A stretch of 64,000 bases of DNA from Bacillota bacterium (lineage in GTDB: Bacteria; Bacillota; Clostridia; Lachnospirales; Lachnospiraceae), in the NCBI GenBank assembly GCA_023423335.1, contig JAFAFU010000084.1:105047-169046 (forward strand), written 5' to 3'. This document shows positions 18,318-25,931 of this stretch, piece after piece (position 1 is the stretch's first letter; each line of letters opens with the position of its first letter). The notes under the pieces are model-generated. The model was not told where the DNA came from and did no database searches. It saw only the letters and a program-made list of their open reading frames with translations. A program made the position numbers and the translations under genes.

Positions 18318-18782
18318 TTGAATACGAGAGTGAAACTTCTTAGAAAGAAACTGAATATGAGTCAGAAGACGTTCGGTAATAAATTGGGGATTACCGGAGC
18401 AGGTATTTCAAAAATAGAAAGCGGTCAACGTAATTTAACTGAGCAGATGATACGGATGATTTGTAAGGAATTCAATATAAATGATGATTGGCTGAGGTAC
18501 GGGAAAGGAGAGATCTTTAAAGAGAAGCTTCCTACCGGAATAGATCAGCTGGCGGAATATTATCTTCTGGATGAATTTGATAAAAGGATCATCATTGAAT
18601 ATTCCATGCTGGAAGAAAGAAAACGGAAGATAATTAAAGAATATATCCAGAGAATTGCTTATGGCTACAATAGCTCTGACGCAGCTATGGACGAAGAAAC
18701 GGATAAAGAGATTTTGACCTGTGCGGAGGGACCGGATACCGATGAGGAAGTATACGGGATGAAGAAGGATAAGAACGAATAG
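18318..18782 (+). CDS. XRE-family helix-turn-helix regulator
   Basis: About 154 residues from TTG 18318, nine bases after GGAAAGGG. The N-terminal 60 residues form a Cro/C1-type HTH (LRKKLNMSQKTFGNKLG, ITGAGISKIESGQRNLT) followed by NDDWLRYGKGE, typical of short XRE regulators. The C-terminal part is helical and acidic with no recognised sensor domain. It probably controls itself and the divergent small ORF. A long bidirectional terminator separates it from the convergent hydrolase gene. Confidence 0.85.
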   Translation: MNTRVKLLRKKLNMSQKTFGNKLGITGAGISKIESGQRNLTEQMIRMICKEFNINDDWLRYGKGEIFKEKLPTGIDQLAEYYLLDEFDKRIIIEYSMLEERKRKIIKEYIQRIAYGYNSSDAAMDEETDKEILTCAEGPDTDEEVYGMKKDKNE

Positions 18783-18802
18783 GTTATATAATAATAGCAA
18801 GG

Positions 18803-18869
18803 CAAGAGGCATCGGATGTTTCCCATCCTGTACACGGAAGGGGGGAAATGTCCGGTGCCTCTTGTATTT
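18803..18869. terminator. Bidirectional terminator between convergent genes
   Basis: Arms at 18803-18824 and 18843-18864 are nearly fully complementary over 22 bases and are followed by TATTTTT on the plus strand. It separates the XRE gene from the alpha/beta hydrolase. Confidence 0.8.
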
Positions 18870-19958
18870 TTAATTACTTTTAACATAATGATTCACCAGG
18901 GTATTTTCATAAAACTGGTTGATTTCATTCATCAGGCTGATATCCAGTTCGCTTGCTTTCTTCTTATCGATCGCATCATAATATCCGGTCATTATTTCCG
19001 AAGGTATCTTTTTATGATATTTGGTCTGGAGAAGCCGGTATTCTTCCTTCATTTCCTTACGATATTGATATGCCGTTTCTGAAACGAATAGATTCTTATG
19101 GTCATTCCGATACTGTGCGGAGCAGGTATGATAGATAACCTTGGGATTGGTAATACGGTCCCGATGGGCTATGATACCGGAACCATGATAGGATACGGAA
19201 GCATCCTGATCGCCGTGAATGATCATAACCGGAGTATCGGAATGATTGATTCCGTCCACCGCGCTTAAGAAGGCGGTATCCCCATACATCAGCTTCTGAT
19301 AGGCCCACAGGAAGGGGTATTCCAGATAAGCCAGCACCCCGATGTATTGACTGGCCTTCTCCGTCATGACCTGCATGGGAGTGTTAAAGCCGGAGACACT
19401 GACAACGGCATTGATATCATGATCATAATTTAGTATAGAGGCCACGGCATAGCCTCCCATGCTGTGGCCGTACAGCATCAGGGGAAGCCGTTTTAAGTCC
19501 CTGTCATTCCCGATATAGTGTAAGGCCGCCCTCAGATCAAGCACGGACTGGGAAAGGCCGCCGATCCCGCCGCCCTCACTGCCAAAGCTGCCGGTACAGT
19601 CGAAGGCGAAGACACGCCAGCCCTGATCCACAAAGTACAGGCTCTCCGCCAGATAATTCTCCGCACCGCCGCCGAGTCCGTGGGCAATGACCACGAGGCC
19701 CTTGTTATTATCTTCTCCATAGATATAACCCTTCAGATAATTCTTACGGGACCGGAATTCGATTACGGATCTCTCATACCGGTCCTCCACATCCCCATAG
19801 GTCAGATAGCGGGTATTCGTATCAAACCGGTCAAAGAAGGTTTGGAATACGAATACGATACCGGTCATGGAGATAAAAGAAAAGAGCAGCAGAAATGCGG
19901 TGAAAACCTTTAGAAACTTTTTAATGGTCAGATGTTTTTTAAAACCGGATAGTTGCAT
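18870..19958 (-). CDS. Membrane-anchored alpha/beta hydrolase
   Basis: About 362 residues from ATG 19958, preceded by GGAGGG; upstream in-frame starts lack a binding site. A membrane helix near residues 15-40 (FTAFLLLFSFISMTGIVFVF) anchors it. The hydrolase fold shows the oxyanion region HGLGGG, the nucleophile elbow GHSMGG, and an Asp/His end region (IIHGDQDASVS and NDHKNLF). The family covers esterases, lipases and peptidases; the substrate cannot be named. It is transcribed alone. Confidence 0.83.
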   Translation of the reverse strand: MQLSGFKKHLTIKKFLKVFTAFLLLFSFISMTGIVFVFQTFFDRFDTNTRYLTYGDVEDRYERSVIEFRSRKNYLKGYIYGEDNNKGLVVIAHGLGGGAENYLAESLYFVDQGWRVFAFDCTGSFGSEGGGIGGLSQSVLDLRAALHYIGNDRDLKRLPLMLYGHSMGGYAVASILNYDHDINAVVSVSGFNTPMQVMTEKASQYIGVLAYLEYPFLWAYQKLMYGDTAFLSAVDGINHSDTPVMIIHGDQDASVSYHGSGIIAHRDRITNPKVIYHTCSAQYRNDHKNLFVSETAYQYRKEMKEEYRLLQTKYHKKIPSEIMTGYYDAIDKKKASELDISLMNEINQFYENTLVNHYVKSN

Positions 19959-20172
19959 TTTAACCCTCCATGCTGCCGATACCCACGAATTTGGGATGCG
20001 AAAGCTTTGCTTTCCCATTGATCAGACACAAATTTCCTAACGATATTAGGATTTGCAGGATAAAATTTAATATACTTAAAGACAAAAAAACATAGTTATC
20101 ATAGTAAACAGGCACAACCTCCCAGGGATAGGATATATTAATAAAGGTAGTATATTTTCCGGGAGGGTATCA

Positions 20173-20597
20173 ATGAAGAGAAAATTGATCAGCATACTTG
20201 GGGTAATTGTCCTGGCGGCATCGCTTTTCGGCGGCTGTAAGGATAAGGACGGACTGACGGAAATTACATTGAATGAAGTGGCTCATTCGATCTTCTATGC
20301 TCCGATGTATGTGGCATTTGAAGAAGGATACTTTGAAGAGGAAGGACTTAAGGTTAACCTTGTAAACGGGCTTGGAGCCGATAAGACAATGACAGCAGTC
20401 TTAAGCGGTGACTGCGACATAGGCTTCATGGGAGCCGAAGCATCCATCTATGTATACAGTCAGGGCGCAGAGGATTATGTTATCAATTTTGCACAGCTGA
20501 CGCAGCGTGCCGGTAACTTCCTGGTATCCAGGGATATGGGTGAAGAATTCTCCTGGGATAACGTAAAGGGCAGGACCGTCATCGGCGGAAGACCGGG
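20173..20597 (+). pseudogene. 5' part of an interrupted ABC substrate-binding lipoprotein gene
   Basis: Begins behind GGGAGGG with a lipoprotein signal peptide (LAASLFGGC) and continues as a SsuA/THI5-like periplasmic-binding fold (HSIFYAPMYVAFEEGYFEEE, SGDCDIGFMGAE). The homologous frame breaks after IGGRPG and resumes at 24800 with GMPQMVFEYILKK. Joining 20597 to 24800 restores a continuous frame. The intact protein would be about 330 residues, binding a small nitrogen- or sulfur-containing ligand for an importer that is not in the window. Confidence 0.88.
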
Positions 20598-20619
20598 TGA
20601 TTGACCTTAACTAATGTAA
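20596..20619 (+). repeat. Left attachment-site half of the element
   Basis: GG core followed by 11 bases and AACTAATGTAA. The same motif appears inverted at the right end with the same spacing, as expected for arms bound by a serine recombinase. Confidence 0.75.
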
Positions 20620-20698
20620 AAAACGTATATAGCTGTAATTAAAGGATTTTAGAGGTGTAGACTCAAGTAATTAGGTGAAAATGTCAGAAATATATTGA

Positions 20699-21043
20699 TT
20701 GATGCGAATTCTCAAGGCTCTCTCTCCATCAGCTTGGGATATCAGGAACCGGATAAGCTTACAAATTGATGATGGCGAGGTTCCAATGGACAACAACGCC
20801 ACCGAAGGTGCACTGCGCAGCTTCTGTCTGCATAAACACAGATGGAAGCTGATTGATACCATTGAAGGCGCAAAATCAAGTGCTGTTATTTACAGCATCA
20901 CAGAAACTGCCAAGGAGAACAATCCTAATCCGTTCCGGTATCTTGAGTATGTGCTCTCAGAAATCATGAATCATCAGGATGATAGGGACCAGGGATTTTT
21001 AGATTTAGGGCAAGTAATTTATCAACATAATATCTCTAAATAA
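20699..21043 (+). pseudogene. IS66-family transposase C-terminal remnant
   Basis: About 100 residues match the end of IS66 transposases (GEVPMDNNATEGALRSF, GAKSSAVIYSITETAKENN, PFRYLEYVL). The catalytic N-terminal two thirds and the accessory IS66 ORFs are missing, so it cannot be active. It lies just inside the left end of the 4.2 kb element. Confidence 0.8.
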
Positions 21044-21110
21044 GAATATTTAGTTAGTATTTGCTCATAGCATTTATTAATCAGATATTCCTGAAAGGGA
21101 GAGTTATTAT

Positions 21111-21287
21111 TTGATAAAACCTGTATATTACATACATAAAGCTGTTAATCAATCAAATCAGGAGATAGAAAAGAAGATTAAGTTTTTTCAAGATGCAGGG
21201 TTTAAGGTAGTTATTATTAGTGATGGTGAAGAATCAGATATATCATCTTGTATAAGAAAAATAATATACACTAATTTACATCAGTAA
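21111..21287 (+). CDS. Small 58-residue protein preceding the serine recombinase
   Basis: Starts at TTG 21111 after AGGGAGAG and ends TAA. The sequence begins MIKPVYYIHKAVNQSNQEIE and contains GFKVVIISDGEE, a probable beta-alpha-beta pattern. No family is recognised. It sits 60 bases before the recombinase gene inside the element, so it may assist or regulate recombination (inference). AT-rich like its neighbours. Confidence 0.6.
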   Translation: MIKPVYYIHKAVNQSNQEIEKKIKFFQDAGFKVVIISDGEESDISSCIRKIIYTNLHQ

Positions 21288-21347
21288 AAACAAATAGTGA
21301 AATGCTTTAATGATAAAAGTGTATATTTTTTGGTGGAGGGCTTTTTA

Positions 21348-23198
21348 ATGGACGAAAAGCATATTGTAGGGTACGTAAGATTATCAAGAGATGACGATAA
21401 AAAAAATTATTCGTCGATTGAAAATCAAAAAAGTCTGATAGAAAGATATGCAAAAGAAAATGGAATGAAGATCAGTGAGTTCTATGAAGACGATGGTGTG
21501 TCAGGATATATATTTGACAGACCTTCGTTTTCTGAGCTTTTAGATAAGTTAGAATCAGGCGATATAGATGTGGTTATAGCAAAAGACTTATCAAGAATCG
21601 GGCGAAATAATGCAAAAGTTTTACTATTCTTGGATCATATATGTCAAATCGGAAAAAGACTTATAATTATTGATGACAATTATGATACGTTAAAAGATAA
21701 TGACGATATCATTGGTATTAAATCGTGGTTTAATGAAAGATATGTTAAAGATGCCAGTAAAAAGATTAAGACAATCCTTCGTATGAAACAAAAAGAGGGA
21801 TCATATTTGACACATGCTCCATACGCTTATAAGATTGATAAAAAGCAGTTTATTATAGATGAAAATCAGGCAGAAATAATCAGGAAAATCTTCTACTTAT
21901 ATTTATCAGGACATGGTTATAGGAGAATTGCTGATATTCTAAATTCTCAGCATGTTCCTACTCCGTCTACAGCTATGAGAGAAGCTTTAAATGCCGAAGA
22001 AGGTAGAGTGAAGTGCCCGACAAGCGTTGCAAGCAGATGGAACGATTACTCTGTAAGAGATATATTGAAGAACGATTTTTATATTGGAACATATCGTCTG
22101 CATAAACGCGAAAAACGGGTAATACATGGTACAGACCACAGAGTTCCGAAAGAAGAACAATACGTTTTCGAAAATCATCATGAAGCAATTATGAATAGAG
22201 AGGATTTTGAAGTTGTTACGAGGATTATGTCTGAGCGTGCGAAGAATGACTTTCGGAGCAATCGAAATGAAGGACCGATTCCTCCATTTAGCAGCACCAT
22301 GTTCTGCAAAGACTGCGGGTCTAAACTTGTTTTAATTCGTAGGAAAATGAAGACTAAGATAAGAGAATACTATATATGCTCAACATATAATACAAAAGGA
22401 GTTAGATTTTGTTCCAAAGCCCATCTGATCAATGCTGAGGATATCGAAGAATATTTTAAATCATTCCTTAAAGCCTGCCTGCCGGTGTGGGAAGATGCTA
22501 TTAAGGAATTTAGGATGGACGATTATGAGAATCTTAAAACAAAGACCAGGCAGCAAATAAAGAAACTGGAACAAAGGGAAGAACAGCTTTCGGCTCAGTT
22601 AAAAGGCTTGATTAAGCTGAAGTTGAATGATTTAAAGAATGCCACGGATATTGATATAATAGAAGAAACTTATACCGAAATGCAACGTGACATCACTAAG
22701 AAGCTTTCAGCGTGTAAAGCTGAAAAGGAGAAACTCTCTGAAAAACTGCAAGACACGATTGACAAGAGAGTAGAGGATACAAAAACAGGAATAGATTTTG
22801 TAAAAAAGATTACGGACAATCTCTCCATTCGAGACGTGGAAAGCCTTGTTTCCAGAATTATCATTAACGAAAATGGCATTCCGGAAATTCAATTAAAGTA
22901 TAGTCTTAATGACTATCTTTCATTTAATATTGAGGACATTTTAAATAAAGAAGAAAATGAGAAAATAGAAGCAGTATTCAGAGTGATTTCACAAGAAGAA
23001 AGGGAATACACGTCTGCTAAGTATCTATCCAAAAAGATGAACGAACTTGGGTATGATACAAATAAAAAAAACATAGTGCCGTATATCAATCTTGCTATAT
23101 CAAGTGGTGTACTCCAAGAATCAGATGATAAATTAAAACCGTTCACGATAATTATGGATAAACCAGAGATTGTGGAATGCACACGATTGTTACATTAA
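21348..23198 (+). CDS. Large serine recombinase
   Basis: About 616 residues. The resolvase domain begins GYVRLSRDDD with catalytic Ser near residue 13 and has AKDLSRIGRNN with conserved Arg. The Recombinase domain is at about 160-270 (GYRRIADILNSQHVPTPS), then a zinc ribbon with CKDCGSKL and a later Cys pair, then a long coiled coil (about 400-480). Such enzymes cut and rejoin DNA at att sites using a 2-base core. ATG 21348 is chosen because GGTGGAGGG lies just upstream. The last codons resemble the element's right end. It appears intact and is the likely mobility enzyme. Confidence 0.92.
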   Translation: MDEKHIVGYVRLSRDDDKKNYSSIENQKSLIERYAKENGMKISEFYEDDGVSGYIFDRPSFSELLDKLESGDIDVVIAKDLSRIGRNNAKVLLFLDHICQIGKRLIIIDDNYDTLKDNDDIIGIKSWFNERYVKDASKKIKTILRMKQKEGSYLTHAPYAYKIDKKQFIIDENQAEIIRKIFYLYLSGHGYRRIADILNSQHVPTPSTAMREALNAEEGRVKCPTSVASRWNDYSVRDILKNDFYIGTYRLHKREKRVIHGTDHRVPKEEQYVFENHHEAIMNREDFEVVTRIMSERAKNDFRSNRNEGPIPPFSSTMFCKDCGSKLVLIRRKMKTKIREYYICSTYNTKGVRFCSKAHLINAEDIEEYFKSFLKACLPVWEDAIKEFRMDDYENLKTKTRQQIKKLEQREEQLSAQLKGLIKLKLNDLKNATDIDIIEETYTEMQRDITKKLSACKAEKEKLSEKLQDTIDKRVEDTKTGIDFVKKITDNLSIRDVESLVSRIIINENGIPEIQLKYSLNDYLSFNIEDILNKEENEKIEAVFRVISQEEREYTSAKYLSKKMNELGYDTNKKNIVPYINLAISSGVLQESDDKLKPFTIIMDKPEIVECTRLLH

Positions 23199-23334
23199 TC
23201 GCTGGCTTATGGAGATTGATACAGATAGATCGTCAATTTGTCTCTATATCTAGAGTACATCTATACTCATAGATTGACACATTACAACAATGGATGTACA
23301 ATCATATTTACAATTAGTGTGGGAGGTAAGTTTG

Positions 23335-24630
23335 ATGAACAAGATTGTTAAGTTACTTGTAGTGGTGTGTTTAACGACAAGTATGGTGGCGGGGTGTGCT
23401 TCGATAACAGATGTCGAGGATGATGTTGATATTACAGGAACGAGTGGTAATGAGGTTGTTGAAGAAACTGAAGTGGTTGACTCGAATAATAGTAGTTCTA
23501 ATAAATCTGAAAATGTGGAAAGCAATAATTTTGTATATGGTGAGTGGAATAACTATACTATCACTATAGATGGTAAAGCATTTACTCTGCCGTGTAGGTA
23601 TATTGATATCGTAAATGCATTTGATCAGGTTCTTGAAGACTATGACTTTAATACATATTTGCCGGCAGGATGCTCCGTAAAGGAAGACATTACTGTACTT
23701 TCTCAGGATGGTTTCGAATATATATTTGCACGTGTTAAGATAAAGAATGTATCACAGGAAGAGATGCCTATAACTGAATGCATGGTTGTACGTTTTGATA
23801 TCACGGATAGCAAATTGAACGAATGGGAACATGATATAGTCCTTCCTGGTGACATCAGAATTGGTGATGCTGCGAACGAAAGCGAATTAATAAGTCGATT
23901 AGGTAATATGAGTTGGATTGATAATAAAGGATACTCTAAGATGTATAGTTGGAATGTGACCCAAGAGTATCCTGAACATAACTGCTATCAGATTAAGACA
24001 TCTGACGATGTGGTTAGTAATGTGGTGTTAGACTACACATATGTGAATGGCTTTCCTGATATGGATTCTGCCGATATTCCGAGTGACCCTGATAACTTAG
24101 GTACTGATTGGTTAACATTTGAAATGTGTATTGGTGGAACTAAGCTCAAGGTACCAACTACTGCTAGAGAACTAAATAACTTGTTTGGACTTGTAATGGA
24201 ACCAGATAATACAGAAAGCGAATTACGAGCTTATGGAGTGGTATATGTAGATTTTTTAGATAAGGATGGCAATGAAGTCTTAGGTGCTGAATTTTCTAAT
24301 CGCACTGACAAGGAAGCATTCGTAAAGAACTGTGCTATAGATGAGTTATATTTCGATTATGAACAGATTCAGGATACGTTGAATGTACCAATTAGATTTC
24401 CTGGTGGGCTATGTTTAGGTGAACTTGTGAATCTCGAGTACCTTATTAAGCTTTGGGGAGAACCCGATACTATGAGACTTCGTCATTATTCATCTTCAAA
24501 CAATGAAATAGTTACAATGGTTTGTTGGGATGAGGAAGGTACAACTAATAGTATAGAGTTGGTATTAAATAATGGTAGATTAGTTACTGTAAATTATAAT
24601 GGTGGAATGGTGCTACCATGGAGGAAGTAA
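23335..24630 (+). CDS. Lipoprotein carried by the element
   Basis: 431 residues. The signal peptide ends MVAGC, a lipobox, followed by a Ser/Asn/Glu-rich linker. The body has two similar halves, each beginning with a strand-rich ITIDGKAFTLP or CIGGTKLKVP segment, suggesting a duplicated beta-rich domain; each half also has a G-x-E-x-x-LISRLG or L-x-x-LIKLWGEP segment. No enzyme motif. GGGAGG lies upstream. It is cargo unrelated to recombination; the function is unknown. Confidence 0.75.
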   Translation: MNKIVKLLVVVCLTTSMVAGCASITDVEDDVDITGTSGNEVVEETEVVDSNNSSSNKSENVESNNFVYGEWNNYTITIDGKAFTLPCRYIDIVNAFDQVLEDYDFNTYLPAGCSVKEDITVLSQDGFEYIFARVKIKNVSQEEMPITECMVVRFDITDSKLNEWEHDIVLPGDIRIGDAANESELISRLGNMSWIDNKGYSKMYSWNVTQEYPEHNCYQIKTSDDVVSNVVLDYTYVNGFPDMDSADIPSDPDNLGTDWLTFEMCIGGTKLKVPTTARELNNLFGLVMEPDNTESELRAYGVVYVDFLDKDGNEVLGAEFSNRTDKEAFVKNCAIDELYFDYEQIQDTLNVPIRFPGGLCLGELVNLEYLIKLWGEPDTMRLRHYSSSNNEIVTMVCWDEEGTTNSIELVLNNGRLVTVNYNGGMVLPWRK

Positions 24631-24652
24631 AAGGAAGGGTTGCCAATCCAGA

Positions 24653-24784
24653 ATTATGTTTGAACGCGTTAAGAATGACTTTCGGAGCAATCGTAATGAA
24701 GGACCTTTTCCGCCGTTTTGCAGCACCTTGTTGTGTAAGGACTGCGGATCTAAGCTCATGGAATGCTCACAATTGTTACATTAG
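24653..24784 (+). pseudogene. Relic of a second, related serine recombinase
   Basis: The sequence reads ERVKNDFRSNRNEGPFPPFC then CKDCGSKL and jumps directly to MECSQLLH stop. It matches two separate parts of the intact recombinase (around 22230-22330 and its last eight residues), with everything between deleted. It lies at the right end of the element. Confidence 0.8.
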
Positions 24785-24799
24785 TTTATGGCGTACTGG
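24776..24799 (-). repeat. Right attachment-site half of the element
   Basis: TTACATTAGTT (24776-24786), eleven bases, then GG. It is the inverted counterpart of the left end. It overlaps the stop codon of the recombinase relic, as is usual when the recombinase gene ends at the element border. Confidence 0.75.
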
Positions 24800-25367
24800 C
24801 GGAATGCCTCAGATGGTATTTGAGTACATTTTAAAGAAGCAGGGGATCGATCCGAAGAAGGATCTGACGATCATCCAGAATATTGATTTCGGATTGACTT
24901 CACAGGCTTTCGCCGCCGGTGAGGGAGATTATACGATTGAGTTTGAACCGGCAGCGACCGGATTGGAATTGGAGGGAGCCGGTAAGGTAGTGGCTTCCCT
25001 GGGAGTAGAGAGCGGTAAGGTTCCATATACCGCATTTTCCGCTAAGAAGAGTTATATTAAGAAAAACCCGGAGATTATCCAGAAATTCACCAATGCGATC
25101 CAAAAGGGAATGGATTATGTACAGAGCCATACACCAGGGGAGATTGCCGATGCGATTGCGCCTCAATTCAAGGAGACTGATAAGGATACCCTTGTAATGA
25201 TCGTTACAAGATATTACGAACAGGATACCTGGAAGGATAACCTGATATTCGAGAAGGAAAGCCTGGAGCTGCTGCAGGATATCCTGGACGAAGCAGGAGA
25301 GCTGACAGCCCGCGTTCCTTATGAAGATATCGTTACGACAGAATATGCTGATAAGGCTAAAAAATAA
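24800..25367 (+). pseudogene. 3' part of the interrupted ABC substrate-binding lipoprotein gene
   Basis: Continues the frame broken at 20597: GMPQMVFEYILKKQG, then DFGLTSQAFAAGEGDYTIEF and FSAKKSYIKKNPEIIQKF, the second lobe of a SsuA/THI5-like binding protein, ending YADKAKK. No promoter, signal peptide or ribosome-binding site belongs to this part. An open frame from 24618 joins it by chance to element sequence. No frameshift is seen, so precise excision would restore the gene. Confidence 0.88.
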
Positions 25368-25442
25368 TACCTCGGGTTACAAAACCTCCTGATTCCCTGG
25401 GATATTATTTTTGATAATACCATCATAATCCGGCGGCAGAGT

Positions 25443-25501
25443 AACAGCCCAACCATATTCCAGGCAGGCTAATGCCATGGCAGGAATATGGTTGGGCTGT
25501 T
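25443..25501. terminator. Perfect 19 bp hairpin between convergent genes
   Basis: Arms 25443-25461 and 25483-25501 are perfectly complementary with a 21-base loop. T-runs are weak, but its place between convergent genes fits a bidirectional terminator. Confidence 0.65.
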
Positions 25502-25531
25502 CTGCAAATATATATAGTATATAAAATTTGC

Positions 25532-25807
25532 TTATTCCTCTGATACGGCGGTCTCCACAGGTTCGGCCAGTTCATCGGTGATATCGTCATCCTCTTCATA
25601 ATCATCCAGATCATCATCAAAATCTTCCAGATAATCCGGATTCATATACCGGTATACTGCATATGCGATTGCGGCGATGGCAGCTACACCGCCTATTATG
25701 GCAAGTACGCAGATGATGGTATGTTTTCTTCTCTCTTCAGGGTCTTTGCGGTGGATCAGTTCACCTATTTTTATTGCGTTTAGAAAATCCTCCAATTTAT
25801 TTCCCAA
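25532..25807 (-). CDS. Small single-pass membrane protein with acidic tail
   Basis: 91 residues starting at TTG 25807, about seven bases after AAAGGGAG. A Lys/Arg-rich segment (HRKDPEERRKH) precedes one membrane helix (about 30-50, IICVLAIIGGVAAIAAIAYAV), followed by a strongly Asp/Glu-rich tail. The charge pattern puts the N-terminus inside. No family is recognised with certainty. It lies downstream of pcrA on the same strand. Confidence 0.65.
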   Translation of the reverse strand: MGNKLEDFLNAIKIGELIHRKDPEERRKHTIICVLAIIGGVAAIAAIAYAVYRYMNPDYLEDFDDDLDDYEEDDDITDELAEPVETAVSEE

Positions 25808-25931
25808 AATAGCACTCCCTTTCCTGCTTTCTTATATTATATGCTTTGAGGTTTACTTTTCTTATCGATTCTTTCACCTCAGAACGATTGGTTTACTATA
25901 TATTATAATACCAAGTGAGGAAGTTTTTTAT

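Larger units (their letters stand above)
20598..24799 (+). mobile_element. 4.2 kb serine-recombinase element inserted in a lipoprotein gene
   Basis: Boundaries are set by the broken gene: GG at 20596-20597 and GG at 24798-24799 are the shared core. Eleven bases inside each core is the same 11-base sequence in inverted orientation (20609-20619 and 24776-24786). Cargo: an IS66 transposase scrap, a 58-residue ORF, an intact large serine recombinase, a lipoprotein and a relic of another recombinase. The region is clearly more AT-rich than its flanks. Confidence 0.85.

Noticed and set aside
20105..20172. Riboswitch (for example TPP) before the binding-protein gene
   Set aside because: The protein family can bind thiamine precursors, but no conserved riboswitch core was found in the short leader.
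24618..25367. Single 249-residue gene
   Set aside because: The first 60 codons read element sequence (recombinase relic) in another frame; only the part from 24800 is homologous to binding proteins.
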